Assembly: GCF_051842935.1 (NCBI RefSeq)
Contig: NZ_JBPXRR010000001.1
Span: 1,116,001 to 1,180,000, forward strand
Direction: 5' to 3'
DNA length: 64,000 nt
Source: Pseudalkalibacillus sp051842935
GTDB lineage: Bacteria > Bacillota > Bacilli > Bacillales > Fictibacillaceae
The notes under the pieces are model-generated. The model saw nothing but the letters and a program-made list of their open reading frames with translations, was not told where the DNA came from and ran no database searches. This document shows positions 1 to 9,414 of the stretch, piece after piece (position 1 is the first letter of the stretch; each line of letters begins with the position of its first letter). A program made the position numbers and the translations under genes.

Positions 1-35
1 ACATGTTTACGTTCATATTGATTCAGGAGGAAGTT

Positions 36-614
36 ATGAATTTACCTAATAAGATTACTTTTTCACGTGTATTATTGATTCCGGTATTTATGATTTTTTT
101 ATTAGTGCCATTTGACTGGGGCGCGATTGAAATCTTTTCGGGAGAGATCCCGACCCATCATTTCATTGCAGCACTCATCTTCATCATTGCATCCTGTACG
201 GATTGGATTGATGGTTATTATGCAAGAAAGCTTAACATGGTCACCAACTTAGGGAAATTTCTAGATCCATTAGCTGACAAGCTACTCGTCACGGCAGCGT
301 TGATTGGACTTGTAGAATTACAGCTGGCTCCTGCTTGGATGGTCATTTTGATTTTGAGCCGTGAATTTGCTGTAACTGGATTACGTTTGATCGCTGCAGG
401 AGATGGCGATGTGATTGCGGCGAGTCAGATGGGTAAATTGAAAACATGGATCCAAATCATTGCGATAGCCGCATTGCTGCTTCACAACGTGCCTTTCACT
501 GCGCTGTCCATCCCGTTCGCAAGCCTTGCACTATGGGCTGCGACAATCATCACGGTCTATTCCGGATGGGATTATTTTATGAAAAACAAACATATTATGC
601 TAAAGTCGAAATAA
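36..614 (+). CDS. pgsA: CDP-diacylglycerol-glycerol-3-phosphate phosphatidyltransferase
   Basis: Makes phosphatidylglycerol phosphate from CDP-diacylglycerol and glycerol 3-phosphate in the membrane, the first committed step to phosphatidylglycerol and cardiolipin. The CDP-alcohol phosphotransferase signature is complete: D56, D59-G60, A63-R64, G73, D77, D81. The 192 residues match the usual length, with several hydrophobic segments. An upstream in-frame ATG at 3 exists, but the ATG at 36 sits six bases behind AGGAGG (25-30) and begins MNLPNKIT as in Bacillus homologues. It precedes cinA and recA, the common Bacillus order. Confidence 0.96.
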   Translation: MNLPNKITFSRVLLIPVFMIFLLVPFDWGAIEIFSGEIPTHHFIAALIFIIASCTDWIDGYYARKLNMVTNLGKFLDPLADKLLVTAALIGLVELQLAPAWMVILILSREFAVTGLRLIAAGDGDVIAASQMGKLKTWIQIIAIAALLLHNVPFTALSIPFASLALWAATIITVYSGWDYFMKNKHIMLKSK

Positions 615-677
615 CAGAACTCATACCGTCCTTACTTAAAGGGCGGTTTATACTTTCCTGAAAATGAGGTGGATTGA

Positions 678-1919
678 ATGAACGCTGAAATCATTGCAAT
701 TGGATCTGAGCTATTACTTGGTCAGATCGCCAATACGAATGCACAATTCATTTCCAAGCAACTAGCTGAGGAAGGAATCAATGTTTTCTATCATACAGTG
801 GTGGGAGATAACAAAAACCGCTTGATCCAAGCAATTGAAACGGCTTCAGAGCGGTCAGACCTACTGATCTTCACAGGCGGTCTCGGTCCCACGAAAGATG
901 ATCTAACGAAAGAAACGATTGCGGAACACCTTGGTTTGTCTCTCGTGGAAAACGAAGAAGCGATGGCTTTGATTGAAGGGTACTATGAAAAAACCGGTCA
1001 GACGATGTCCGAAAACAATCGTCGTCAAGCAGTCGTATTTGAAGGCGCGGATGTTCTAGCGAACAATAATGGTATGGCGCCAGGGATGGCACTTCATCAA
1101 GACGGTACGACGTATATCCTATTACCTGGACCACCGAAGGAAATGCAACCGATGTTCATGAATTATGCCATTCCTTACGTGAAGCAGTTCCGTGGGGACG
1201 ATTCACTCATCCATTCGCGTGTCCTTCGTTTCTATGGTATAGGGGAATCTGCTCTTGAAACGAAACTGATGGATTTGATTGATGCACAGACAAACCCGAC
1301 AATTGCACCTCTAGCGGGGAACTTTGAAGTGACATTGAGACTGACAGCGAAATGTCAGACGAAAGCCGAAGGAGAGGCTCTGATCGATAAGCTGGAAGGT
1401 CAGATCTTTGAACGTGTAGGCGAGTATTTTTACGGTTATGACGAGACGAGCCTGTCAGCAGAAGTCATGCAGAAACTTCAAGATACGGATCATACACTGG
1501 CATGCGCTGAAAGCTTGACTGGAGGTTACTTCGGACATGACTTGACGAAAATCTCTGGGATTGGACAAGTATTCCTCGGGGGGTTGATCTGCTATCAGAA
1601 TGATATTAAAAGAGATCTTCTGAAAGTCCCGCAAGAAGTACTGGACAATGAAGGAGCTGTCAGTGAAAAATGTGCTCGATTGATGGCTGAAAATATCCGT
1701 TCCCAGTTCGGCAGTGATTATGGCATCAGCTTTACAGGTGTTGCCGGTCCGAATGAAATGGAAGGGAAATCACCTGGTACTGTCTATATCGGAATCGCCT
1801 CTGAAGGTGGGACGAACATATATCCGTTGAACCTCGCGGGTGGTCGAAATGCGGTACGCAGTCGGACCGTCAATTACGGCTTGTTCTACTTGTTGAAAGA
1901 ATTGAAAAAAGGCGAATAA
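678..1919 (+). CDS. cinA: CinA, competence/damage-inducible protein (NMN amidohydrolase family)
   Basis: 413 residues with the two usual halves. The N-terminal MoaB/MogA-like domain carries TGGLGPTKDD, and the C-terminal CinA domain carries AESLTGG and SFTGVAGP. In other bacteria the C-terminal domain deamidates nicotinamide mononucleotide, and in competent species the gene is co-transcribed with recA. Here the stop codon lies inside a LexA-type operator that controls recA 75 bases downstream, so recA can be expressed from its own promoter or by read-through. RBS GAGGTGG lies upstream of the ATG. Confidence 0.93.
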   Translation: MNAEIIAIGSELLLGQIANTNAQFISKQLAEEGINVFYHTVVGDNKNRLIQAIETASERSDLLIFTGGLGPTKDDLTKETIAEHLGLSLVENEEAMALIEGYYEKTGQTMSENNRRQAVVFEGADVLANNNGMAPGMALHQDGTTYILLPGPPKEMQPMFMNYAIPYVKQFRGDDSLIHSRVLRFYGIGESALETKLMDLIDAQTNPTIAPLAGNFEVTLRLTAKCQTKAEGEALIDKLEGQIFERVGEYFYGYDETSLSAEVMQKLQDTDHTLACAESLTGGYFGHDLTKISGIGQVFLGGLICYQNDIKRDLLKVPQEVLDNEGAVSEKCARLMAENIRSQFGSDYGISFTGVAGPNEMEGKSPGTVYIGIASEGGTNIYPLNLAGGRNAVRSRTVNYGLFYLLKELKKGE

Positions 1920-1964
1920 ATGTTCGTAAAAAGTATTGGCAAATGTAATGAAAAACGGTATGAT
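1913..1964 (+). promoter_or_regulatory. recA promoter with SOS (LexA) box
   Basis: CGAATAAATGTTCG at 1913-1926 fits the Bacillus LexA consensus CGAAC-N4-GTTCG with one mismatch and overlaps the cinA stop codon. A sigma-A promoter follows: TTGGCA (1936-1941), 17-base spacer, TATGAT (1959-1964). LexA bound just upstream of the -35 would repress recA until DNA damage. Confidence 0.8.
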
Positions 1965-1993
1965 GAGGTTAGTCAATTTAGAGGAGTGATTTC

Positions 1994-3037
1994 ATGAGTG
2001 ATCGCAAAGCTGCATTAGATATGGCATTACGACAAATAGAAAAGCAATTCGGTAAAGGATCTGTCATGAAGCTGGGGGAACAAACTGAAAACCGTGTTTC
2101 CACGACTTCAAGCGGATCACTCGCTGTAGATATCGCACTAGGAGTAGGCGGATATCCACGAGGAAGAATCATCGAGGTTTACGGTCCTGAATCATCTGGT
2201 AAAACGACCGTTGCCCTCCATGCGATTGCAGAAGCACAAAGAAACGGCGGTCAAGCGGCCTTCATCGATGCGGAACACGCATTAGACCCGGTATACGCTG
2301 AAAAGCTCGGTGTCGACATTAACGAACTATTACTATCCCAACCGGATACAGGTGAACAAGCGCTTGAGATTGCAGAAGCATTAGTACGAAGCGGTGCAGT
2401 AGACATCTTGGTCATCGACTCCGTTGCTGCACTCGTACCGAAAGCTGAAATCGAAGGGGAGATGGGTGACTCTCACGTAGGTCTACAAGCCCGTTTGATG
2501 TCCCAAGCACTTCGTAAGCTTTCCGGCGCAATCAGCAAGTCGAAGACGACAGCAATCTTCATCAACCAGATTCGTGAGAAAGTCGGAGTCATGTTCGGAA
2601 ATCCTGAAACAACTCCTGGTGGACGTGCGTTGAAGTTCTATTCATCCGTCCGTCTAGAAGTACGCCGTGCAGAAACATTGAAGCAAGGAAACGATATGGT
2701 CGGTAACAAGACGCGTATCAAGGTTGTCAAAAACAAGGTCGCTCCTCCATTCAAGACGGCTGAAGTGGATATCATGTACGGAGAAGGAATTTCTAGGCAA
2801 GGTGAGATTCTTGATATCGGTTCAGACATCGATGTCGTTCAAAAGAGCGGGGCTTGGTACTCCTTCAATGGCGAACGTCTCGGACAAGGACGTGAAAATG
2901 CGAAGCAGTTCTTGAAAGAAAACGAAGCGATTGAAAGTGAGATCTACTCGTCGATCCGTTCCTACTATCAGATGAGTACGAACGAAACGGCAGCAGCTGC
3001 TGAAACAGAAGAGGAAGAAAGCGATAAACTCGTTTAA
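1994..3037 (+). CDS. recA: RecA recombinase
   Basis: ATP-dependent strand-exchange protein for homologous recombination and co-protease for LexA self-cleavage. 347 residues, normal length. The Walker A motif GPESSGKT is at about residues 64-71, the core is very highly conserved, and the C-terminal tail is acidic and Glu-rich as usual. RBS GAGGAG precedes the ATG. The upstream SOS box and the hairpin terminator after the stop make it a single-gene unit. No intein or insertion is present. Confidence 0.98.
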   Translation: MSDRKAALDMALRQIEKQFGKGSVMKLGEQTENRVSTTSSGSLAVDIALGVGGYPRGRIIEVYGPESSGKTTVALHAIAEAQRNGGQAAFIDAEHALDPVYAEKLGVDINELLLSQPDTGEQALEIAEALVRSGAVDILVIDSVAALVPKAEIEGEMGDSHVGLQARLMSQALRKLSGAISKSKTTAIFINQIREKVGVMFGNPETTPGGRALKFYSSVRLEVRRAETLKQGNDMVGNKTRIKVVKNKVAPPFKTAEVDIMYGEGISRQGEILDIGSDIDVVQKSGAWYSFNGERLGQGRENAKQFLKENEAIESEIYSSIRSYYQMSTNETAAAAETEEEESDKLV

Positions 3038-3050
3038 TCCGCTTAGATAA

Positions 3051-3080
3051 AGATACCCGGGATTTCCCGGGTATCTTTTG
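3051..3080 (+). terminator. Rho-independent terminator of recA
   Basis: Perfect 11-bp stem AGATACCCGGG / CCCGGGTATCT with a 4-base loop and a T-rich tail. Confidence 0.88.
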
Positions 3081-3293
3081 TTATATAAAAGAGTTTCAAA
3101 GTCCTTGAGCTGGTAAAGTACGAGCATTCTGACAGCTCTTGACATTGAATTTGGACAACTATACAATTAGGGTATATTGTTTGATTACTTTTACATTTGT
3201 TAAACAATGAAACCGCTGTATGTGAATAGCTAGCTTTTAAGAAACTATTCAATTTTACAACCAACAATCAGATAGCAAGAGGAGGTGATAGGT

Positions 3294-4859
3294 ATGGATA
3301 ACATATTTGTCCTCATCTCCATTTTGCTTGTCTCTGCAGTAGTATTTGCAGTTGTTGGATATCTTGTTCGTAAATCCATTGCTGAAGCGAAAATTTCGAG
3401 TGCCGAGCATGCAGCGAAGCAGATCATTGAAGATGGAAAACGTGAAGCTGAAGCTAGCAAAAAAGAAGCTCTGCTCGAAGCGAAAGATGAGATTCATAAG
3501 CAACGAGTAGACGCAGAGAATGAAATTCGTGAACGCAGAACTGAACTTCAAAAACAAGAACATCGCTTGGTTCAAAAAGAAGAGGTCCTTGACCGTAAAA
3601 GTGAAACCTTGGACAAAAAAGAGGAATCATTAGAAAAAAGGGAGGATTCTCTCACCAAAAAACAACAACAAATCGAAGAGATGGAAAGCAAAGTGGAGCA
3701 AGTGTTGCAGCAACAGCAACTGGAACTCGAAAGATTATCTGGAGTTTCACGCGATGAAGCGAAGCAAATGATCATGGATCAAGCACAGTCGGAAATCGAC
3801 CACGAGCTTGCAGCTATGATGAGAGAACGTGAAGTTCGCGCGAAAGAAGAAGCAGATAAGAAGGCGAAGGAAATTCTATCCCTAGCCATCCAGCGTTGTG
3901 CTGCTGACCACGTAGCGGAGACGACGGTATCCGTTGTCAACCTGCCGAACGATGAGATGAAAGGTAGAATCATCGGTCGTGAAGGACGAAATATCCGTAC
4001 CCTTGAAACATTGACGGGGATTGATTTGATTATTGATGACACACCAGAAGCTGTCATTCTTTCAGGCTTCGATCCAATCAGACGAGAGATTGCAAGAATT
4101 GCTCTCGATAAACTTGTTTCAGATGGACGAATCCATCCTGCACGTATTGAAGAAATGGTGGACAAATCCAGAAGAGAAGTGGATGAGTATATTCGAGAAA
4201 TCGGTGAACAGACGACATTCGAAATGGGTGTACACGGATTGCATCCTGACTTGATCAAAGTATTGGGACGATTGAAGTACCGTACAAGTTATGGTCAGAA
4301 TGTATTGAAACACTCCATGGAAGTCGCTCACTTAGCTGGTCTTATGGCTGCTGAACTGGGTGAAGATGTAACAGTCGCACGCAGAGCTGGATTGCTTCAT
4401 GACATCGGTAAAGCGATTGACCATGAAGTGGAAGGCAGTCACGTCGAAATTGGAGTCGAGCTCGCTGAGAAGTATAAAGAGCACCCGGTGGTTATCAACA
4501 GTATCGCATCCCATCACGGAGATACGGAACCGACTTCAATCATCGCTGTACTTGTCGCTGCTGCAGATGCCTTGTCTGCTGCAAGACCAGGTGCACGTAG
4601 AGAAACACTTGAGACGTATATCAAGCGACTCGAAAAGCTTGAAGAGATTTCAGAGTCCTTCGAGGGCGTTGAGAAGTCCTTTGCCATTCAAGCTGGTCGT
4701 GAGATTCGTATCATGGTTCGCCCAGACATGGTGGATGACATTGCATCCCATCGTATGGCGAGAGACATCACGAAGAAAATTGAAGAAGAACTCGACTATC
4801 CAGGACATATCAAAGTCACCGTTATACGGGAAACGAGAGCAGTCGAGTATGCTAAATAA
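3294..4859 (+). CDS. rny: Ribonuclease Y
   Basis: Membrane-anchored endoribonuclease that starts bulk mRNA turnover. 521 residues: one N-terminal transmembrane segment (about 4-24), a long charged coiled coil (about 30-200), a KH domain with GRIIGREGRN, and an HD domain with HDIGKA. A GTG at 3285 is in frame, but the ATG at 3294 has the better-spaced AGGAGG and gives the family length (520 in B. subtilis). It precedes ymdB, its usual partner. The hairpin after the stop allows only partial linkage. Confidence 0.96.
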   Translation: MDNIFVLISILLVSAVVFAVVGYLVRKSIAEAKISSAEHAAKQIIEDGKREAEASKKEALLEAKDEIHKQRVDAENEIRERRTELQKQEHRLVQKEEVLDRKSETLDKKEESLEKREDSLTKKQQQIEEMESKVEQVLQQQQLELERLSGVSRDEAKQMIMDQAQSEIDHELAAMMREREVRAKEEADKKAKEILSLAIQRCAADHVAETTVSVVNLPNDEMKGRIIGREGRNIRTLETLTGIDLIIDDTPEAVILSGFDPIRREIARIALDKLVSDGRIHPARIEEMVDKSRREVDEYIREIGEQTTFEMGVHGLHPDLIKVLGRLKYRTSYGQNVLKHSMEVAHLAGLMAAELGEDVTVARRAGLLHDIGKAIDHEVEGSHVEIGVELAEKYKEHPVVINSIASHHGDTEPTSIIAVLVAAADALSAARPGARRETLETYIKRLEKLEEISESFEGVEKSFAIQAGREIRIMVRPDMVDDIASHRMARDITKKIEEELDYPGHIKVTVIRETRAVEYAK

Positions 4860-4889
4860 AGTGGCGATTTCCGCCACTTTATTTTTTAT
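4857..4889 (+). terminator. Terminator after rny
   Basis: Stem AAAGTGGCG / CGCCACTTT with a short ATTTC loop followed by a T-rich run. It overlaps the rny stop codon. Confidence 0.8.
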
Positions 4890-5002
4890 GGATCAACCAA
4901 GACTTGTGATGCTGTTCATAGTAACGAGAGATTGGACACAGGATAAGGAAAATGGCATAGTAAGGTAAGCTATTCATTATTACATATAGAAGGAGTTTGA
5001 GA

Positions 5003-5797
5003 ATGAGAATTCTATTCGTAGGAGATGTCGTAGGATCACCTGGTCGTGCGATGGTCGAAACCTATTTATCTAAATTGAAAAACAAATACAATCCGACACT
5101 CACAATCGTGAACGGGGAGAACGCAGCACATGGTCGTGGGATCACAGAAAAGATAACTCGCAACCTGAAGCAATGGGGAGCGCAGGCGATTACGATGGGA
5201 AATCACACATGGGATAACAAGGAGATTTTCGATTTCATCGACGATGTACCTCAAATGGTACGCCCCGCCAATTTTCCGGAAGGGACACCTGGTCAAGGGT
5301 ATACTTTTGTAAAAATAAACAATATTGAAGTAGCAGTCGTCAATTTACAAGGACGAACGTTCATGCCGCCGCTCGATTGCCCCTTCCAGAAGGCGGATGA
5401 AATCATTGAAAAAGTAAAGAGTCGTACACCGTATATTTTCGTGGATTTCCATGCAGAAGCTACAAGTGAAAAGCAAGCGATGGGTTGGTACCTAGATGGA
5501 AGAGTTTCTGCTGTTGTCGGTACGCATACCCATGTCCAGACTTCCGATAACCGTGTCCTGCCTGGAGGAACTGCGTATATCTCCGATGTCGGCATGACGG
5601 GTCCATACGATGGGATCCTCGGCATGAGTAAGGAAGCGGTTCTCAAAAAATTTCTGACAAATCTGCCTGTCAGGTTTGAAGTGGAAAATGGGCGGGAACA
5701 GTTAAGTGGAGTCGTTATCGATTTGGATAAAGAGACCGGTCAAGCTAAATCGATTCGAAGAATCCAAATAAATGATGATCATCCTTTCACTGAGTAG
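5003..5797 (+). CDS. ymdB: YmdB family metallophosphoesterase
   Basis: 264 residues with the calcineurin-like metal ligand blocks VNGENAAHG, MGNHTWDN and VVGTHTHVQ. In B. subtilis, YmdB hydrolyses 2',3'-cyclic nucleotides and influences the choice between motility and biofilm. A TTG at 4997 is in frame. The ATG at 5003, behind AGAAGGAG, begins MRILFVGDV as in the family. It follows rny as in B. subtilis. Confidence 0.93.
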   Translation: MRILFVGDVVGSPGRAMVETYLSKLKNKYNPTLTIVNGENAAHGRGITEKITRNLKQWGAQAITMGNHTWDNKEIFDFIDDVPQMVRPANFPEGTPGQGYTFVKINNIEVAVVNLQGRTFMPPLDCPFQKADEIIEKVKSRTPYIFVDFHAEATSEKQAMGWYLDGRVSAVVGTHTHVQTSDNRVLPGGTAYISDVGMTGPYDGILGMSKEAVLKKFLTNLPVRFEVENGREQLSGVVIDLDKETGQAKSIRRIQINDDHPFTE

Positions 5798-5822
5798 CGT
5801 GCTCCTTTTCGCTACTATTTTA
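5793..5822 (+). terminator. Terminator after ymdB
   Basis: Stem AGTAGCG / CGCTACT (5793-5799 with 5810-5816) followed by ATTTTACT. The stem includes the ymdB stop codon. Confidence 0.7.
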
Positions 5823-6060
5823 CTACAGGAAGCTATAATCAACTGACTTCTCGCGACTCCTGAGCTTTATTTAACACCAACGTTTGCCTCAACCAAGTTT
5901 TCTTTACACTTGTGTTGGATGCCTTTTCAACAAAAGAAGTGTGTCGACGTAGTAGAAAAGGCTAAGTTCACAGTATAAGCGCAACTAAGGTTCAACCTGC
6001 GCTTACGCTTGGCTTCACCAAGTTTTCTTTACAAATTGGTAACTTAGGAGGAATACAAGC
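5823..6060 (+). repeat. Intergenic repeat pair upstream of spoVS
   Basis: This gene-free stretch between ymdB and spoVS holds two exact copies of the 16-mer CCAAGTTTTCTTTACA, at 5893-5908 and 6018-6033. Each follows a related GCYTCA block. Small inverted segments built on CCAAC/GTTGG and GCGC...GCGC lie around them. No ORF with an RBS is visible. It looks like a dispersed non-coding element, but the genome copy number cannot be seen here. Confidence 0.55.
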
Positions 6061-6113
6061 TCAAATCCTGAATATAGTAGAAGTGGTAGGATATCAATAA
6101 GGAGGTACAAATC

Positions 6114-6374
6114 ATGGAAATATTAAAAGTTTCAGCAAAGTCCAATCCAAATTCTGTAGCTGGCGCTTTAGCCGGAGTCCTCCGTGAAAGAGGAGCTGCC
6201 GAAATACAGGCAATCGGTGCCGGCGCCTTGAACCAAGCAGTGAAAGCTGTAGCGATCGCCAGAGGATTTGTAGCACCCAGTGGAGTTGACCTCATTTGTA
6301 TCCCTGCATTTACAGATATCTTGATTGATGGAGAAGAGAGAACGGCAATCAAGTTGATTGTAGAACCGAGATAA
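6114..6374 (+). CDS. spoVS: Stage V sporulation protein S
   Basis: 86-residue Alba-like protein, very highly conserved among spore formers. It begins MEILKVSAKSNPNSVAGAL. In B. subtilis it is an early sigma-H-dependent sporulation gene needed for dehydration and coat assembly, probably by binding nucleic acid. RBS AGGAGGT lies directly upstream. Gene order after ymdB is conserved. I did not find a convincing sigma-H promoter. Confidence 0.96.
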   Translation: MEILKVSAKSNPNSVAGALAGVLRERGAAEIQAIGAGALNQAVKAVAIARGFVAPSGVDLICIPAFTDILIDGEERTAIKLIVEPR

Positions 6375-6380
6375 GAAACG

Positions 6381-6418
6381 TTCGACCTGTTTGTTCACAA
6401 GAGCAAGCAGGTTTTTGC
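6381..6418 (+). terminator. Probable terminator after spoVS
   Basis: Imperfect hairpin ACCTGTTTG...CAAGCAGGT followed by TTTTTG. A second related hairpin (ACCTG...CAGGTTTTTT) lies at about 6467-6481, so termination may be tandem. Confidence 0.6.
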
Positions 6419-6566
6419 ATGTTCGAAACGAAATAATAGATAATGGAAACTTGGCACCTGTTGAGGAGGACCAGGTTTTTTCATGGTTTAAAAAACCTCA
6501 TAGTTAACTATACTAGTAAGCTGAAACGGTTTTTTACGGAACTGTTTCTGAGGAGGTCATGTTGGA

Positions 6567-7490
6567 ATGAAGGTGTTCGACGCACATTGTGATGCATTAT
6601 TGAAGCTGTGGAGAAATCCAGAACTCACTTTTCAAAGTTCTCATCATCTACAAGTTTCATATCAAGGATTGAAAGCAGCTGGAGCCAAGATACAATGTTT
6701 TGCGGTATTCGTTCCAGATGATATTGTTGGGGATGCTCGTTTTCAAGCAGCTCTCGATATGATCGACCTCTTTTATGAGAAAGTCGTGAAACCTTATCCT
6801 GACATTAAAGCTGTCAGGACAAAAGAGGAAATCGATCGATTGGAAGAAAATGAGATCGGAGTCATGCTGACGTTGGAAGGTTGCGGCCCTGTTGCGAACG
6901 ACCTTACCCGTCTTCAAACATTGCTCCGTCTGGGTGTCCGATCCGTTGGATTGACCTGGAATTATGCCAATGATCTGGCAGACGGTGTCCTTGAAGAGAG
7001 ACAAGCAGGTTTATCGAACCTCGGGATTGAAGCAGTCAAAATGCTGGATGCTGAGAAGGTATGGACTGATGTTTCGCATTTGACAGAAGCGGGATTCTGG
7101 GATGTGATGGAATTGACCGATCGGGTCATCGCTTCCCATTCCAATGTGAAGGTGTTATGCGACCATCCTAGGAACCTGAATGACCACCAGATCCAAGCCC
7201 TCATTAAAAAAGATGCGATGATGGGTATCACATTCGTTCCATACTTTTTGAGCGAAAGATCCCCTGTTCATATCAAGGAGATCATCAAGCACATCGATTA
7301 TGTCGCATCATTTGGTGGTGTTCGCAACATCGGATTCGGATCGGACTTTGACGGCATATCGGAAACAGTCAAAGGACTGGATTCCTATTTCGGCTACGAC
7401 CTGCTCATCAACGAACTTCAGAAACACTTTTCAGAAGAAGAAGTAAGAGGCTTTTGTTATGAAAATTTCGTTGAAAGAATTACTTTTTAG
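6567..7490 (+). CDS. Peptidase M19 (membrane-type/renal dipeptidase family)
   Basis: 307-residue zinc dipeptidase of the M19 family. Metal-binding H7-x-D9 lies in DAHCDALL. The bridging glutamate sits in LTLEGCGP, further histidine ligands around SHSN, and the conserved aspartate in GSDFDG. Such enzymes cleave short or D-amino-acid-containing dipeptides. The true substrate is unknown. There is no signal peptide despite the family name, so it is probably cytoplasmic. RBS GAGGAGG precedes the ATG. It lies between spoVS and the korAB pair, an insertion relative to B. subtilis. Confidence 0.9.
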   Translation: MKVFDAHCDALLKLWRNPELTFQSSHHLQVSYQGLKAAGAKIQCFAVFVPDDIVGDARFQAALDMIDLFYEKVVKPYPDIKAVRTKEEIDRLEENEIGVMLTLEGCGPVANDLTRLQTLLRLGVRSVGLTWNYANDLADGVLEERQAGLSNLGIEAVKMLDAEKVWTDVSHLTEAGFWDVMELTDRVIASHSNVKVLCDHPRNLNDHQIQALIKKDAMMGITFVPYFLSERSPVHIKEIIKHIDYVASFGGVRNIGFGSDFDGISETVKGLDSYFGYDLLINELQKHFSEEEVRGFCYENFVERITF

Positions 7491-7676
7491 TAAATTTGGA
7501 ATAGTCGGATTGATGGAAGAATTTTCAGTAGACTACTTGCATTTTAATAGGGATAGGTCTATTATTGTAAGCGTTATAAACCATTTTTCTTCCCAAATTT
7601 TAGAGGGTTATTACATATTACCATCGATTTGGATTAATCAAAAAGGACTGGAACATTAGAAGGGGTGGAGTTTTGA

Positions 7677-9413
7677 ATGGTAGATCAACTTTCATGGAAA
7701 GTTGGCGGTCAACAAGGAGAAGGAATTGACAGTACTGGTGAAGTATTTTCACTTGCTCAAAACCGTTTAGGTTATTACCTCTATACTTACCGCCACTTTT
7801 CTTCTCGAATTAAAGGTGGTCACACGAACAACAAGATTCGCGTTTCCACAAAAGAAATTGGTGCAGTTTCTGATGACTTGGATATTTTGGTTGCGTTCGA
7901 CCAAGAAACGATCGATGTGAACTATCACGAGTTACATAATGAAGGCATCATCATCGCAGACTCCAAATTTAATCCGACTGCTCCAGAAGATTGTAAAGCC
8001 AAATTATTCGCTGTTCCATTTACTGAAATTGCAAATGAATTAGGTACATCATTGATGAAAAATATGGTTGCCATCGGAGCAACAAGTGCTATTCTCGGGC
8101 AATCAACAGAAGAGTACCGTGAAATTGTCCAGGAAGTATATGGTCGTAAAGGTGAAAAAGTTGTAGAAAAGAACATGGAAGCGCTTAGACAGGGTGCAGA
8201 ATATTTCAATGAACAAGCAGGCGGTCCGATCGAGCGTCTTCAGCTTGAAAAAGCAGACGGCAAAAAGCGTATGTTCATGATCGGAAACGATGCAATTTCC
8301 TTAGGATTCTTAGTCGGTGGGGTACGATTCATGTCTGCCTACCCGATTACACCTGCATCTGAAATCATGGAGTATATGATCAAGCATCTTCCGAAATATG
8401 GCGGAACGGTCATCCAAACAGAAGATGAAATTGCTGCAGCGACAATGGCGATCGGCGCTAACTATGCAGGAGTCCGTACGATTACAGCATCTGCTGGTCC
8501 AGGGCTTTCCCTCATGATGGAGGCAATCGGTCTTTCCGGTATTACCGAAACACCGCTTGTCATCGTTGATACCCAGCGTGGTGGTCCATCGACTGGTCTT
8601 CCGACAAAGCAGGAGCAATCCGACTTGATGGCGATGATCTATGGTACACATGGTGAAATTCCGAAAGTCGTTATGGCGCCAAGTACAGCAGAAGAAGCTT
8701 TTTACGATGCAGTAGAAGCACTTAACATTGCTGAAGAATATCAATGTCCAGTCATCTTATTGTCTGACTTGCAGCTTTCACTCGGTAAGCAGACCGTACA
8801 GCCATTGGAACATGGTAAAACGGAAATTCGTCGCGGTAAGCTTGAAACGAATGAACTGCCTGAGCTCGAAGCGAAGGAATATTTCAAGCGTTATGAAGTG
8901 ACGGAAGATGGCGTGTCACCTCGTGTCCTTCCAGGTGCGAAGAATGGTATCTACCATGTGACAGGTGTTGAGCACGACCAGACTGGTAAGCCGTCAGAAG
9001 TGGCTGCAAACCGTCAAGCGCAGATGGATAAGCGTAACCGTAAATTGAACAACTTGAAGTTCAATACACCGATCTATACAAATGCGAAGCATGATGAAGC
9101 GGATGTCCTCGTTGTTGGATTCAACTCGACAAGAGGGGCGATCGAAGAAATGATGCCACGTCTTGAAGAGGATGGCGTCAAGGTGAACCATGCTCATATT
9201 CGTCTGATTCATCCATTCCCTGCCGAAGAGATGAAAGAACTAGTCGATTCTGCTAAGAAAGTCGTTGTCGTTGAAAACAACTCGACTGGTCAATTGGCGA
9301 ACATCATGAAAATGAACATTGGAAACCTTGAAAAAATCAACAACGTATTGAAATACAACGGCAACCCATTCTTGCCTTCAGAAATTTACGCAAAATGCAA
9401 GGAGCTGTTATAA
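7677..9413 (+). CDS. korA: 2-oxoacid:acceptor oxidoreductase, fused gamma-alpha subunit
   Basis: 578 residues. The N-terminal gamma (Rossmann-like) domain begins at GGQQGEGIDSTGE (about 10-22) and is followed by the alpha subunit with AYPITPASEIMEYM (about 221-234). With the beta subunit encoded next it forms a CoA-dependent 2-oxoacid:ferredoxin oxidoreductase, most likely for 2-oxoglutarate or pyruvate, producing acyl-CoA, CO2 and reduced ferredoxin. The four-base GGAG RBS is well placed. Only one base separates its stop from korB. Substrate choice cannot be read from sequence alone. Confidence 0.92.
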   Translation: MVDQLSWKVGGQQGEGIDSTGEVFSLAQNRLGYYLYTYRHFSSRIKGGHTNNKIRVSTKEIGAVSDDLDILVAFDQETIDVNYHELHNEGIIIADSKFNPTAPEDCKAKLFAVPFTEIANELGTSLMKNMVAIGATSAILGQSTEEYREIVQEVYGRKGEKVVEKNMEALRQGAEYFNEQAGGPIERLQLEKADGKKRMFMIGNDAISLGFLVGGVRFMSAYPITPASEIMEYMIKHLPKYGGTVIQTEDEIAAATMAIGANYAGVRTITASAGPGLSLMMEAIGLSGITETPLVIVDTQRGGPSTGLPTKQEQSDLMAMIYGTHGEIPKVVMAPSTAEEAFYDAVEALNIAEEYQCPVILLSDLQLSLGKQTVQPLEHGKTEIRRGKLETNELPELEAKEYFKRYEVTEDGVSPRVLPGAKNGIYHVTGVEHDQTGKPSEVAANRQAQMDKRNRKLNNLKFNTPIYTNAKHDEADVLVVGFNSTRGAIEEMMPRLEEDGVKVNHAHIRLIHPFPAEEMKELVDSAKKVVVVENNSTGQLANIMKMNIGNLEKINNVLKYNGNPFLPSEIYAKCKELL

Positions 9414-9414
9414 G

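Noticed and set aside
4399..4968. 189-codon ORF overlapping rny
   Set aside because: It is an alternative frame of the RNase Y coding sequence, which is strongly supported.
6046..6076. Sigma-H promoter for spoVS
   Set aside because: AGGAGGAAT and GAATATA are present but the spacing (about 15) and the first -10 base do not fit the consensus well.
7459..7659. 66-codon ORF after the dipeptidase gene
   Set aside because: It overlaps the dipeptidase 3' end in another frame, has no RBS and no recognisable protein pattern.
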